Assembly (NCBI GenBank): GCA_043812935.1
Contig: JBDRLO010000024.1
Span: forward strand, 32,733-96,732
Direction: 5' to 3'
Origin: JBDRNE01 sp043812935
Lineage (GTDB): Bacteria > Omnitrophota > Gorgyraeia > Tantalellales > Tantalellaceae
Length of the DNA stretch: 64,000 nucleotides
Below the pieces are notes generated by a model. The model made no database searches and had not been told where the DNA came from. It saw nothing but the letters and a program-made list of their open reading frames with translations. Position 1 is the first letter of the stretch. Each line of letters begins with the position of its first letter. Of the stretch, positions 17,193 to 25,962 are shown one piece after another. Position numbers and translations under genes: made by a program.

Positions 17193-17959
17193 ATATTAAA
17201 AATATTGCAATAATTCTCATATGGTTCTTATCGGTTATTTTATGCGTTTCAACAATAATGTCTGCCGATTCTGTCCAGGCGGTATCTTATCCATTCGATT
17301 CTGCCCCATTTTTTATCCAGTTATTAGGAGAAGGAAAATCAGTTGTTTCTGCGTGGTCATTCCTGCAGGCGGATCTTTATTACCATGGGGGAGTGGGGCA
17401 TTTATGCGAGGACGAAGCTGATCATGATGAGCATGATAAACAGCCCGTCATAAGCGAATGGAATGTTTTGTTCCGGTTGAAAGATGATCTGAATATTACG
17501 GAGCATATACATCTGAAAGGTAATGATTTAAAGGAAATACTGCCATGGCTGTATTATTCCGCGGAAATTGACCCGCATAACGTGCAGGCCATAACAACGA
17601 CTGCGTTTTATGTCGCGGATATGTTTGGTAAGCCTGAAGAAGCAATAAGTTATTTGCGAAAAGGGCTAAGGAATAATATTAATTCCTGGGAGATTTACGC
17701 GGAAATGGGAATAATCTATTTCAGATTTATAAATAATTCTGCTAAAGCCGTTAATTTTCTAGTGCGCGCGGAACAATTAATGTTAAAAAGTGAACATAAC
17801 AAATATCAGGAAAGATCTGTCCTTACCTTTCTTGCTGCAAGTTACGTTAAGTTGGGTCAAAATGAAGACGCGTTTCGTGTTTATTCACGTTTGGCAGAAC
17901 TTTTCCCCGAAGAAGAAGCCTTTAAAAAGAAATTGGATAAGTTAGAAAAGAATATGTAA
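17189..17959 (+). CDS. Membrane-anchored TPR protein next to ABC-2 transporter
   Basis: A 256-residue protein with an N-terminal hydrophobic segment (about 5-25; signal peptide or anchor) and TPR-like helical pairs from about residue 110, for example EEAISYLRKGLRNNINSWE and a final KLGQNEDAFRVYSRLAELFP. An acidic, His-containing stretch (HLCEDEADHDEHDKQ, about 72-86) could bind a metal, which is inference only. The start is TTG overlapping the permease stop, with AAAGGG upstream, so it is translated with the transporter and is probably its envelope-side accessory protein. Confidence 0.75.
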   Translation: MNIKNIAIILIWFLSVILCVSTIMSADSVQAVSYPFDSAPFFIQLLGEGKSVVSAWSFLQADLYYHGGVGHLCEDEADHDEHDKQPVISEWNVLFRLKDDLNITEHIHLKGNDLKEILPWLYYSAEIDPHNVQAITTTAFYVADMFGKPEEAISYLRKGLRNNINSWEIYAEMGIIYFRFINNSAKAVNFLVRAEQLMLKSEHNKYQERSVLTFLAASYVKLGQNEDAFRVYSRLAELFPEEEAFKKKLDKLEKNM

Positions 17960-17995
17960 CATGCGGCATTATATCCACTTAAATTGAGAATGGAC

Positions 17996-18050
17996 TTGAC
18001 TTTGCGAAATTTATATGTTATCATGTGAACAATTGTTCATATGATAACAT
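17996..18050 (+). promoter_or_regulatory. Promoter and overlapping ArsR-type operator
   Basis: TTGACT (17996-18001), a 17-nt spacer and TATCAT (18019-18024) form a sigma-70 promoter. Over the -10 and start site lies a 36-bp palindrome, 18015-18050, centred between 18032 and 18033, with 17 of 18 pairs complementary. Its core TGAACAATTGTTCA matches the operator type bound by SmtB/ArsR-family repressors. A repressor bound here would block polymerase, which implies autoregulation of the arsR gene that begins 14 nt downstream. Confidence 0.9.
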
Positions 18051-18063
18051 TGGGGGAAGTAAA

Positions 18064-18390
18064 ATGCGGGCAAAGATTTTGGCTGATATAAAGAAAAGGA
18101 TGAAGGGTAGAATAGTAATTGATAAATTATCCAGGACTTTTAGTGTTTTAGGAGATTCGACTAGAATAAGGATTATTTTCGCGTTATTGAGAGAAGAGCT
18201 TTGTGTCGCGGAACTCTCTCTTCTTTTGCAAATAAGCCATTCGGCGATATCGCATCAATTGAGGGCATTAAAGGATCTTGATTTGGTAAAAAACCGAAAA
18301 GAGGGGAAAAAGGTTTATTATTCTCTTAGCGATAAACACATTAAAAACCTTTTTGATGAAGGGTTGAAACATGTTCTGGAAAAAGTATAG
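18064..18390 (+). CDS. ArsR/SmtB family transcriptional repressor
   Basis: A 108-residue winged-helix regulator. The HTH has LSRTFSVLGDSTRIRIIFAL, CVAELSLLLQISHSAISHQL (recognition helix) and a wing KNRKEGKKVYYSLSD. A Cys in ELCVAEL sits at the alpha-3 metal-site position known as ELCVCDL in CadC/ArsR, but only one of the two cysteines is present, so the inducing ligand is unclear. The ATG at 18064 with GGGGGA upstream is preferred over the in-frame GTG at 18025, which lies inside the operator. It directly precedes feoAB, so metal-responsive control of iron uptake is an attractive inference. Confidence 0.92.
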   Translation: MRAKILADIKKRMKGRIVIDKLSRTFSVLGDSTRIRIIFALLREELCVAELSLLLQISHSAISHQLRALKDLDLVKNRKEGKKVYYSLSDKHIKNLFDEGLKHVLEKV

Positions 18391-18612
18391 TGTTTATAAA
18401 TACGAAAATGTTATTAAAATATGTTAAGGTTATGCAAAACATTATGGTTGGTTTTTTCGGCTTGCTTGTATTGAACAAAGCTGAAGATATTTGGAATCTA
18501 TAATTCGTTTATAGAGATTTCGGGACTAAGCATTAGTGTTCGTTTGGGATGATAACCAGCGGGATTTATCCTCTTGCAGAACTTTTTAAATATAATAGAA
18601 ATGGAGAAGGCA

Positions 18613-18846
18613 ATGGGTTCATTAAATTTAACACAGCTTAAGGTAAAGCAGCAGGCTGAAGTTTTGGAAATAGACGGCGGGCAGGTTCTTGTTCAGAGGC
18701 TTGAGTCTTTAGGCATACGAGCTGGTATTCAAATAACAAAAATTAGTTCGCATTTTTGGAGAGGTCCGGTTACGGTATTAGTCGGAAAAACAAAAATCGC
18801 TATTGGTTATGGAATGGCTAAAAAAATAAAAGTTATGGTAAAATAA
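18613..18846 (+). CDS. feoA: Ferrous iron transport protein FeoA
   Basis: A 78-residue SH3-like FeoA protein that partners FeoB. Recognised by LTQLKVKQQAEVLEI, LVQRLESLGIRAG and the C-terminal IAIGYGMAKKIKV block. The ATG at 18613 is preferred because GGAG at 18603-18606 is well spaced; ATG 18601 and the TTG at 18574 would add non-family residues. It ends one base before the feoB ATG. The 222 nt separating it from arsR hold no clear terminator, so read-through from the ArsR-controlled promoter is possible. Confidence 0.88.
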   Translation: MGSLNLTQLKVKQQAEVLEIDGGQVLVQRLESLGIRAGIQITKISSHFWRGPVTVLVGKTKIAIGYGMAKKIKVMVK

Positions 18847-18847
18847 T

Positions 18848-20572
18848 ATGTCTTCGAGGGAATCAAAAATTCTTCTTATGGGTAATCCCAATGTTGGGAA
18901 GAGCGCTATATTTTCACGCTTAACCGGCGCTAAAGTTACTATTTCAAATTATCCCGGAACAACGGTTGGCTTAAGTCAGGGCTATATGAAGTTTCGCCCG
19001 GATGAGATGGGTCTTGTTATAGATGTTCCGGGTATCTACGGGTTAGAACCGTTGTCAAAGGCCGACGAAGTTGCCGTTGATATGTTAACGAAAGGCGACG
19101 TAATAATCAATGTTGTTGATGCAACCAATCTTGAGAGAAATCTTTTCTTAACACTTGAACTTAAAGAAAAAAATCCATTTATTATAGTTGCCCTTAATAT
19201 GTGGGATGAAACCCGGCATAAGGGCATAGAAATAAATGTTGAAAAACTCGAAAAAGAATTGGGGATTTCTGTTGTTCCTGTGTGCGGTATTACCGGATTT
19301 GGGATTAAAGAACTTAGGGAAAGGCTTGCGAATCTGGAAAAAACCGAAAAAAATTTTTTAACAAAAGATCAGAAATGGGAAGAGATAGGGCGTGTATTGG
19401 AAATTTCTCAGGTTTTGCATCACCATCATCATACTCTTCTTGAAAGATTTGAGGATATAAGCACACGTCCGGGAACAGGGCTTCCCATAGCCGTTTTGGT
19501 CGTGTATTGTTCTTTTATGCTTATTCGGTTTATAGGGGAGGCTCTTATTCAAAATGTTTTTGAGCCGCTGTTTACAAAGATCTGGATGCCTTTTTTAGAA
19601 AGAATCAGCGTTTTAATGGGCAATGAAGGTTTTTTTCATGATGTACTCATTGGCAGACTGATAGATGGAAACATTGATTATGGCCAGTCTTTCGGGCTTT
19701 TAAGTACCGGGTTGTATGTTCCTGTTGCAGCAGTTTTACCATATATCTTGAGTTTTTATCTAATATTAGGCATACTTGAAGACTTGGGGTATTTGCCTCG
19801 GTTAGCAACACAGGTTGATAACCTTATGCACCGAATAGGGCTTCATGGGTACGCGATAGTTCCTATGATATTGGGGCTGGGTTGTAATGTTCCTGGAGCC
19901 ATGGCTTTACGGCTTCTGGAAAACAGACGTGAAAAATTTATAGCAGCGACGCTTATGGCCGTTGCAGTACCTTGTATGGCGCAAATAGCTATGATAGTCG
20001 GATTAGTAGGCCAGCGCGGAGGACGTTATGTGGCATTAATTTTTGGAATACTTTTTTCAATTGTTGTAATTAAAGGTGTTTTAATGAACGCAATAATGCC
20101 GGGAAAAAGTCCTGAAATTTTATGGGAAATCCCGCCGTATAGGATGCCTCATCCAAAAGCTGTGATAAAGAAACTTTGGATGAGGGTCGGGGAATTTTTA
20201 AAAGAAGCTGTGCCGTATGTGCTTTTGGGCGTTTTTATTGTAAATATGCTTTATGCGTTAAAAATTTTTGATGTATTATCACGGATATTTGCGCCGATAT
20301 TGACAGGAATGTGGGGGTTGCCGAAAGAAACAATATCAGCTCTTATGATGGGGTTTTTACGAAAAGATGTTGCAGTGGGTATGTTAGCTCCCCTTTCATT
20401 GACAACTAAACAACTTGTAATTACATGCACAATTTTAGCGGTTTATTTTCCGTGCATGGCGACCTTTATAGTTATGCTTCGTGAGTTGGGGATTAAAGAT
20501 ATGTTAAAGTCCGCGTTTTTAATGATATTAACCGCGTTAATTGTTGGAGTATTGCTGAATATTTTTCTCTGA
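18848..20572 (+). CDS. feoB: Ferrous iron transporter FeoB
   Basis: Inner-membrane Fe(II) transporter with an N-terminal G domain. G1 is GNPNVGKS (12-19), G3 is DVPG, and G4 is NMWD (117-120). After a helical GDI-like spacer come two Gate regions of transmembrane helices with the conserved cysteine motifs GLGCNVPG (about 344), PCMAQ (about 376) and YFPCMAT (about 535). At 574 residues it is shorter than the roughly 700-770 of E. coli FeoB; the extracytoplasmic and C-terminal parts are compact. A chance HHHHH run lies in the spacer (about 194-198). Confidence 0.95.
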   Translation: MSSRESKILLMGNPNVGKSAIFSRLTGAKVTISNYPGTTVGLSQGYMKFRPDEMGLVIDVPGIYGLEPLSKADEVAVDMLTKGDVIINVVDATNLERNLFLTLELKEKNPFIIVALNMWDETRHKGIEINVEKLEKELGISVVPVCGITGFGIKELRERLANLEKTEKNFLTKDQKWEEIGRVLEISQVLHHHHHTLLERFEDISTRPGTGLPIAVLVVYCSFMLIRFIGEALIQNVFEPLFTKIWMPFLERISVLMGNEGFFHDVLIGRLIDGNIDYGQSFGLLSTGLYVPVAAVLPYILSFYLILGILEDLGYLPRLATQVDNLMHRIGLHGYAIVPMILGLGCNVPGAMALRLLENRREKFIAATLMAVAVPCMAQIAMIVGLVGQRGGRYVALIFGILFSIVVIKGVLMNAIMPGKSPEILWEIPPYRMPHPKAVIKKLWMRVGEFLKEAVPYVLLGVFIVNMLYALKIFDVLSRIFAPILTGMWGLPKETISALMMGFLRKDVAVGMLAPLSLTTKQLVITCTILAVYFPCMATFIVMLRELGIKDMLKSAFLMILTALIVGVLLNIFL

Positions 20573-20605
20573 TTGTCCGTAACAGTACTTTGACGGGAGC
20601 AGATT

Positions 20606-21787
20606 GTGAAAGAAAAATATATAGAAAAGCTAAATGGTTTGTGGCATAAAAAAATGTCACGCAGGGATTTTATAAAAAAAACCATTGCCGCAGGCATAAC
20701 AGCAGGGACTTCTATGTATCTTTTGGATGTCGGTGCAAGGTACAAAACATATGCTGCAATTGGTGAAAAAAGAGGAATGCATGAAGCCCTTTTTTATGAG
20801 AAAATGGGGGAGGGAAGTGTTCGCTGTCTATTATGCCCCAATGAATGTATGCTCTCGAATGGTGCCAGAGGTTTTTGTCGTGTGCGCGAACCTATAAACG
20901 GAAAATTATATACATTGGTTTATGAACTTATTTGTTCCGCGCATGTTGATCCGATTGAAAAAAAACCATTATTTCATGTTTTGCCGGGCAGTAAATCTTT
21001 TTCAATTGCTACAGCCGGATGTAATTCACGATGTAAATTCTGTCAAAACTGGACAATTTCACAACGTCCTCCCGAAGAAACAGTTAACCAGGTGTTGACT
21101 AACATGAACCTGACTTTAACCGCTAAACAAAATGACTGCGCTTCTATCGCGTATACTTATACGGAACCCATTGTTTTTTATGAATATGTACTTGACGCCG
21201 GCAGGATCGCGAAAGAGAACGGGCTTCTTAATATTCTTGTAACGGGAGGTAAAATTAACGCGGAACCGCTAAAAAAATTATGCCAAGTAGCTTCTGCCGC
21301 TAATGTTGACTTAAAATCGTTTAATAACAAGTATATGAAAGAGGTATGCGCGCAGGATCTTGATAATATTCTACAAACACTTACAATATTGCGGCAGCGG
21401 GGGGTTTGGGTTGAAATAACCAATTTGATAGTGCCAACGCTTAATGACAATATGGATGATATAAGGCGCATGGTAAAATGGATTAAATCTAATCTTGGAC
21501 CGGATGTTCCAATGCATTTTTCAAGGTTTTGGCCGCAGTATAAACTGCGTTCGTTATATCCGACACCAGTTGAAACTTTGAAACAAGCCAGAGAAATGGC
21601 CATGGCAGAAGGTTTGAATTACGTTTATGTCGGGAACGTTCCGGAAGAAGATACGGAAAGCACGATATGTCCGAATTGTAAAAATAAAGTAATAAAAAGA
21701 ATAGGTTATAAGATAATTCAGAACAATGTATCTTCTAACGGCAAATGCAAATTTTGCGGACATGAAATTGCAGGGATATGGAGTTAG
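20606..21787 (+). CDS. AmmeMemoRadiSam-type radical SAM enzyme with Tat signal
   Basis: A 393-residue radical SAM protein of the AmrS/PflA-like family found with AMMECR1 and Memo proteins. The cluster motif is CNSRCKFC (C139, C143, C146). An N-terminal CLLCPNEC...GFCRVRE site precedes it, as usual, and a four-Cys zinc ribbon (CPNC, CKFC) ends the protein. Unusually for a radical SAM enzyme, the N-terminus has a twin-arginine signal: SRRDFIKK (18-25) followed by a weakly hydrophobic AAGITAGTSMYLLD stretch. The start is GTG with GGGAG at good spacing. The AMMECR1 and Memo partners are not in this window. Substrate unknown. Confidence 0.88.
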   Translation: MKEKYIEKLNGLWHKKMSRRDFIKKTIAAGITAGTSMYLLDVGARYKTYAAIGEKRGMHEALFYEKMGEGSVRCLLCPNECMLSNGARGFCRVREPINGKLYTLVYELICSAHVDPIEKKPLFHVLPGSKSFSIATAGCNSRCKFCQNWTISQRPPEETVNQVLTNMNLTLTAKQNDCASIAYTYTEPIVFYEYVLDAGRIAKENGLLNILVTGGKINAEPLKKLCQVASAANVDLKSFNNKYMKEVCAQDLDNILQTLTILRQRGVWVEITNLIVPTLNDNMDDIRRMVKWIKSNLGPDVPMHFSRFWPQYKLRSLYPTPVETLKQAREMAMAEGLNYVYVGNVPEEDTESTICPNCKNKVIKRIGYKIIQNNVSSNGKCKFCGHEIAGIWS

Positions 21788-21901
21788 ATACATCATAGAG
21801 AAACTTGTGTTTTAAAATATAAAAAAGAATAAAGTAACAGTTGTGTTGAATTTCGGGAGGGTATCCGGTTTAGTTAAAGGAAAACAAACAAGGAGGGGAT
21901 T

Positions 21902-22363
21902 ATGGTAAGGAAGGTGTTTTTATCAGTTATGGTACTATGTGTTTTTGCTCTGGCATTTGTTCCTGTTCAGCAGGCGTTTGCGTTCGGGCACAAAGGGGGA
22001 GAGGATTACGGCAAAGATAAATCATGTTATGGCGAAGCGGGATGCGGGTTTTATAAAACCATACACCATGTGTTATACAAAAAGAAAGAATTGGATCTTT
22101 CTGCGGATCAGGTAAATCAGATAAAGTTGCTTGTGAAACAAATAAAAAAAGATAACATTAATATGGATGCCCAAATAAAAACGTTAAAAGTTGAAATTGA
22201 TACCATGATGTGGGAATTTCCCTTTGAAACTGAAGGCGTAAATGATCTTGTTGCGCAGAAGTATGACCTTAAAAAACAAAAGGCCCAACGTTTGGTAGCG
22301 GCGAACGACAAATTAAAAGCGATTTTAACAAGTGAGCAGTTAGAAAAACTTAAGACACTGTAA
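21902..22363 (+). CDS. Spy/CpxP-like periplasmic protein
   Basis: A 153-residue exported helical protein. The signal peptide ends near AFA (about 27). The mature part has CYGEAGCG, then helices with the Spy/CpxP-like pattern LDLSADQVNQIKLLVKQ and a C-terminal ILTSEQLEKLKTL, which matches the LTxxQ motif type. Members act as periplasmic chaperones or metal-stress sensors. AAGGAGGGG stands right before the ATG. Similarity is by motif and helix layout, so the family call is moderate. It follows the iron and radical SAM genes in the same direction. Confidence 0.7.
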   Translation: MVRKVFLSVMVLCVFALAFVPVQQAFAFGHKGGEDYGKDKSCYGEAGCGFYKTIHHVLYKKKELDLSADQVNQIKLLVKQIKKDNINMDAQIKTLKVEIDTMMWEFPFETEGVNDLVAQKYDLKKQKAQRLVAANDKLKAILTSEQLEKLKTL

Positions 22364-22380
22364 ACATTCAAAAGTTTAAT

Positions 22381-23550
22381 ATGTCAAAAAGAGCGTTTTG
22401 GATATTGCTAATAGCCGCATTCTCATCAATGTTGGGTTTAGGTATTATATCTCCATTTTTGCCGGAATTTGCTGAGGAACACGGCGCGAACGGTTTTTGG
22501 CTCGGTATGATATTCGCCGGCTTTGGTTTTTCGCGCAGCTTTATTATGCCAATTGTTGGAAAACTGTTTGATAAAGCGCGCGGAAAAACCATAGTAACAA
22601 GCGGATTATTGTTATATGCCGTTGTTTCGCTTTTTTACCCGGCAGCAGGTTCAATTTTTTCGTTAATTACAATACGCGTTATTCATGGGTTTGCAGCGGG
22701 CATGATTACGCCTATTGTTATGGCGTATGTTGGTGTTTTTTCAGAAAAAGGCAGGGAGTCCGTTACAACAGGCGCTCTGAATATGATGTTTTATCTTGGG
22801 CTGGCCGCAGGCCCCTTTTTAGGCGGAATACTTAACTTTTTCTTCGGGTTTAATTCCATATTTTATGTAATGGCCGGGCTGGGGTTGATTACATTTTTTA
22901 TGGTATTGTTTTTTATTCCCGGAAAAATTGAGCAGAAGTTAGTTGTGGATACGGATGATAAAGGGAAAATAAAATCATTTAAGAGTCTTATTCAGAGTAA
23001 TTTTATAAAGGCAGTACTTATAATTACCGCTATTATTACGTTTATGATAGTTTTGTTTTTAGCTTTAGTCCCGTCTCTTGCTGTAATCAAACATATAGAT
23101 GCAATCCACATAGGAATTATCATATCTCTTGGGATATTTTTGGGAGGTATTTTGCAAATTCCTTTTGGAAAAATTGCCGATCATTTTGATAATTTTGGTA
23201 AACTGCTTATGATTGGTATAGGAACGGCTATCGGGATGTTATCACTTTTAGCAATGCCGTTATGTCCTGATTTTACGGCAATGCTTATTGCCGGGGTTTT
23301 TATAGGGATTGGGGCCGGAGTATCAGCCCCTGCTTTGAGCGGTATTGCGGTTATCATAGGACAAACAGCCGGTATGGGCAGCTGGATGGGGATATTTTTT
23401 TGTGTTAAAAGCCTGTCGTTTGTGATTACACCGATTATTGCAGGAATCATAATGGATTTTTTTGGAATTGATGCCGCGTTTTACACATTAGCAATCCTGG
23501 GTTTTTTCGGCGCATGGATGTTTGTGCATTATTTACGGAAAAAGAACTAA
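22381..23550 (+). CDS. MFS transporter
   Basis: A 389-residue, 12-helix major facilitator protein. The helix 2-3 loop has the family motif in the form GKLFDKARGKTIV, repeated in the second half as GKIADHFDNFGK. The helix 5 motif C region reads GALNMMFYLGLAAGPFLGG, which points to the drug/H+ antiporter type. Efflux of a small molecule is the likely role; the substrate is unknown. It starts 17 nt after the Spy-like gene and ends at a terminator, closing this transcription unit. Confidence 0.9.
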   Translation: MSKRAFWILLIAAFSSMLGLGIISPFLPEFAEEHGANGFWLGMIFAGFGFSRSFIMPIVGKLFDKARGKTIVTSGLLLYAVVSLFYPAAGSIFSLITIRVIHGFAAGMITPIVMAYVGVFSEKGRESVTTGALNMMFYLGLAAGPFLGGILNFFFGFNSIFYVMAGLGLITFFMVLFFIPGKIEQKLVVDTDDKGKIKSFKSLIQSNFIKAVLIITAIITFMIVLFLALVPSLAVIKHIDAIHIGIIISLGIFLGGILQIPFGKIADHFDNFGKLLMIGIGTAIGMLSLLAMPLCPDFTAMLIAGVFIGIGAGVSAPALSGIAVIIGQTAGMGSWMGIFFCVKSLSFVITPIIAGIIMDFFGIDAAFYTLAILGFFGAWMFVHYLRKKN

Positions 23551-23580
23551 CGCGTTCAAACAGAAATTAAAACGCTGAGA

Positions 23581-23618
23581 AAAATGGGGACGATTTACAA
23601 TTGTCCCCATTTTTTTTA
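23581..23618 (+). terminator. Intrinsic terminator after MFS gene
   Basis: AAAATGGGGAC (23581-23591) pairs with GTCCCCATTTT (23603-23613), 11 bp with an 11-nt loop, followed by more T residues. It ends the feoAB-MFS side of the plus-strand block. Confidence 0.88.
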
Positions 23619-23791
23619 TGAATGTAATATTAACAAAACTACATTTTGAATATCTTATTTTAAAAAAATACAAAAAAAATTGAAAGAAAATACCTCTTTT
23701 TGTTGTCTCTATAAGTAGGGGGAAAAGTGTTTTCGCTGAAACTTTTTCTTCGCTTTCGGAATTCCGGGGTTCAAAAGGGAATTTGGATAAG

Positions 23792-23865
23792 AATTTCGCA
23801 AGTGGGGGCTGTCTCGTTTTAGTGAAAACAACAGGGAAAACTTCCGGGTGCAAGCCCGTGAAATT
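23792..23865 (+). promoter_or_regulatory. Folded 5' leader, candidate cis-regulatory RNA
   Basis: A compact three-way junction can be drawn. P1 is AATTTCG (23792-23798) with TGAAATT (23859-23865), one G-U. P2 is CTGT...GTTTT-AGTG-AAAAC...ACAG (23809-23834). P3 is CGGG-TGCAAG-CCCG (23845-23858). Junction strands GTGGGGG and GGAAAACTT are purine-rich. The fold ends 7 nt before the AAAGGAGGA ribosome binding site of the next gene, so pairing could control translation. The CGGG-TGCAAG-CCCG hairpin recalls the L5 arm of cobalamin riboswitches, but the rest of that consensus is absent. I recognise no known family. Confidence 0.45.
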
Positions 23866-23884
23866 TCAGCAAAAGGAGGAACAT

Positions 23885-24250
23885 ATGAACGAGCAGGAAT
23901 TTTGGAACTTTATAAAAAAGTCCTGGAAACAAGGCCGTAGAATAAAAACTTCGGTAACAAGAAATTTTATAGATCCGGAGTTACAAGTTATAGGAAAATA
24001 TTTTGAAGCGCATGTATATCTTCCAAAGAATTATGAAGAACTATCAGAAGAGTTATTAATTGAAATAACGAAGCTCTTATACAGCAAAAAAATTCAATTA
24101 AAAACAAAAGAAGCAATTTTGATAATCTTGGCGCATCAAAAATCACGGGATATTCTGAAGCCCCTTGAAACATATTGCAAAAATGCCGATAAAGAAATTA
24201 AAGCTTTTGCAATGCTAGCACTTGACGAATATCGAACATGGAATAATTAG
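23885..24250 (+). CDS. Small HEAT-like helical protein
   Basis: A 121-residue soluble protein. Residues about 50-115 form paired helices resembling one or two HEAT-type repeats, for example KEAILIILAHQKSRDILKPL followed by KEIKAFAMLALDEY. The N-terminus is basic. The ATG at 23885 is chosen because of the strong AAAGGAGGA just upstream; the longer version from 23783 would translate the folded leader. No enzymatic motif is present, and the family is not recognised. Confidence 0.7.
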   Translation: MNEQEFWNFIKKSWKQGRRIKTSVTRNFIDPELQVIGKYFEAHVYLPKNYEELSEELLIEITKLLYSKKIQLKTKEAILIILAHQKSRDILKPLETYCKNADKEIKAFAMLALDEYRTWNN

Positions 24251-24872
24251 CGGAATATGGTTGCTGATTCTTCATGAAATCAACAAAATATAGATATTAG
24301 TAGGGGGGAGGTAAAATCACGAAAATCAGTTATAAATCCGTTATTTAAGTGGTTATGTAGGGAAATTATGACAAAAATTTAAAAATATACGCTATATGCG
24401 CAAAAAAGCATCAATTCAGGCAGGATATGTCAATAAAGCCCTGAACACGTCTTATATGGCTAATAAAGGCTATTTAAAGCTGATATATGAGTAAATTTGT
24501 GGGAATAAATGGTAGTTTGCATGAAAAAATGAATAGGTTGAATGTTTGGATATAGGTAAACACCAATATTACATAAGACGTTATAATTAAAAGAGTTAGA
24601 ATTATGAGTAGATACTAACAATAAAATGTTTAGATAAGTAGGTTGCTTTTAATGTATCTTGAGACAATGTGAGTGTATTCCGTGAATATTGGCCCAAAAG
24701 AATAAAAATGACCCACCCAGTACGAAGTTAACATAAGATACATTATCGGACGTTCAGTTGTTCTGATTTGAGGGGTTTTGGATAGATTTGTTTTGAAATC
24801 TCTGATTGTTTCTATGTTTTTTGGCTTAGTCTTGTGAATTTTGACGTGTTAGTGCTTATTATTTACAATGAC
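24251..24872. other. Intergenic stretch without a recognised gene
   Basis: 622 nt of AT-rich sequence rich in stop codons in all frames, at the junction between the plus-strand core block and the minus-strand toxin-antitoxin island. I see no transposase remnant, tRNA, terminator hairpin or clear repeat. It may be decayed coding sequence left by insertion or loss of accessory genes. Confidence 0.6.
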
Positions 24873-25781
24873 TCATAGACATATATGTGATATGAGTTGA
24901 TATCCCTTTAAAATGCTCTCAGAGACCATCTGTGACATCATTTGGATGTTCCCCATATCACCCTTAGAAAGTGCTAAATAGTAATTATATTGGTCCTCAA
25001 TACGGATTAAAGCCGGCGGAAAACCGTTTAAAAGAAGCTGTGTGTTCATTAAAAGCCGTCCAATACGGCCATTTCCGTCAAAAAATGGATGAATTGTTTC
25101 AAATTCATAGTGATCCGCGGCAATCTTTTTTATAGGATTTGTGCCGTAATTATTAATGTTATTCAAAAGTTTTTTCATTTTTATTGGAACCATTTGTGCT
25201 GATGGTAATTTTACTTCAGTATTAGTCAAATTTACGTAACCTGTACGGTATTTTCCCGGAAGTTTGTGGTTAAAATTATATAATACTATTTTATGCAATT
25301 CTAAAATGTAATTTTCAGTAATTTTAAATCCAGGTTTAATCATATCCAGCATAAAAACTAATGCGTTTCTGAGATTAACAGCTTCAAGTATTTCCAAAAA
25401 GTGCCGTCCCTTTACTTCCCCATTTTCAAGAGCTTGTTCGGTTTCTTTAAGCGTCATTCTGCTGCCCTCAATTGCATTTGAATTATATGTGGTTTCGAGA
25501 AAAAATTTTTCCCGAAGCTCCCTATTGGTGTGCAGTTTTTGTATTGGATTGGGCATATTTTTAGCGATTTGTATAACGTGCGGCGTTAAGTCAATGGTTT
25601 CTTTGAAAAGCGTGTCCAAGTGCCTGGATTGTGCCGGGTGCGGTTTTATTCCCTGAGTTAACCATCTATGGATTGTGTTGTATGATACTTCAAGCACTCT
25701 GGCAATTTCTGTTTGTGTAAGCCCCGCTGAATTGATTAGCTTTTCAAGTTTTTCTTTGTCTGTTAATGTGACATTTTTCAT
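24873..25781 (-). CDS. Fic family AMP-transferase with N-terminal HTH
   Basis: A 302-residue protein combining an N-terminal helix-turn-helix (about 13-45, LTQTEIARVLEVSYNTIHRW) and a Fic domain. The catalytic motif HPFFDGNGRIGR (231-242) is intact, so it should transfer AMP or another nucleotide moiety to a target protein. The auto-inhibitory helix motif SNAIEG (101-106) lies N-terminal to the Fic core, making it a class II, self-inhibited Fic. Its own HTH may allow it to repress its promoter, which carries direct repeats. It follows the AbiE pair on the same strand, 182 nt away. Confidence 0.92.
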   Translation of the reverse strand: MKNVTLTDKEKLEKLINSAGLTQTEIARVLEVSYNTIHRWLTQGIKPHPAQSRHLDTLFKETIDLTPHVIQIAKNMPNPIQKLHTNRELREKFFLETTYNSNAIEGSRMTLKETEQALENGEVKGRHFLEILEAVNLRNALVFMLDMIKPGFKITENYILELHKIVLYNFNHKLPGKYRTGYVNLTNTEVKLPSAQMVPIKMKKLLNNINNYGTNPIKKIAADHYEFETIHPFFDGNGRIGRLLMNTQLLLNGFPPALIRIEDQYNYYLALSKGDMGNIQMMSQMVSESILKGYQLISHICL

Positions 25782-25808
25782 AGATAACTTTCAAATGCTA
25801 TGTGACAT

Positions 25809-25858
25809 ATGTTATAAAATGTTATACATATTATATATAAAATGTTGTAGTGTGTCAA
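25809..25858 (-). promoter_or_regulatory. Consensus promoter and direct repeats for the Fic gene
   Basis: On the minus strand TTGACA (25858-25853), a 17-nt spacer and TATAAT (25835-25830) form a perfect sigma-70 consensus promoter. Just downstream, around the predicted start site, an 8-bp direct repeat ATGTTATA (plus-strand reading) lies at 25809-25816 and 25819-25826, one helical turn apart. This is a plausible binding site for the Fic protein's own HTH. Confidence 0.85.
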
Positions 25859-25962
25859 ATAGTTTTTTGTTTTTATTGTTTTATTTGGCTTGGTGTGAGT
25901 ATTTGCTACTTACCTGTTGCAAATGTAATTCTCGTAACGTTCTGTCGTATAAGAAACTTATT

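Noticed and set aside
19420..19434. HHHHH run in FeoB as a metal-binding extension
   Set aside because: Five histidines in a helical spacer region with no other ligand pattern; noted but probably chance.
23792..23865. Cobalamin riboswitch
   Set aside because: Only one hairpin resembles the L5 arm; the CCGC-ACTGT box and other conserved parts are absent.
23783..23884. N-terminal extension of the HEAT-like protein
   Set aside because: It would translate the folded leader; the strong AAAGGAGGA points to ATG 23885.
24700..24770. Recombinase attachment-site-like sequence GTTAACATAAGATACATT
   Set aside because: Arms pair poorly and no integrase gene or second copy is present in the window.
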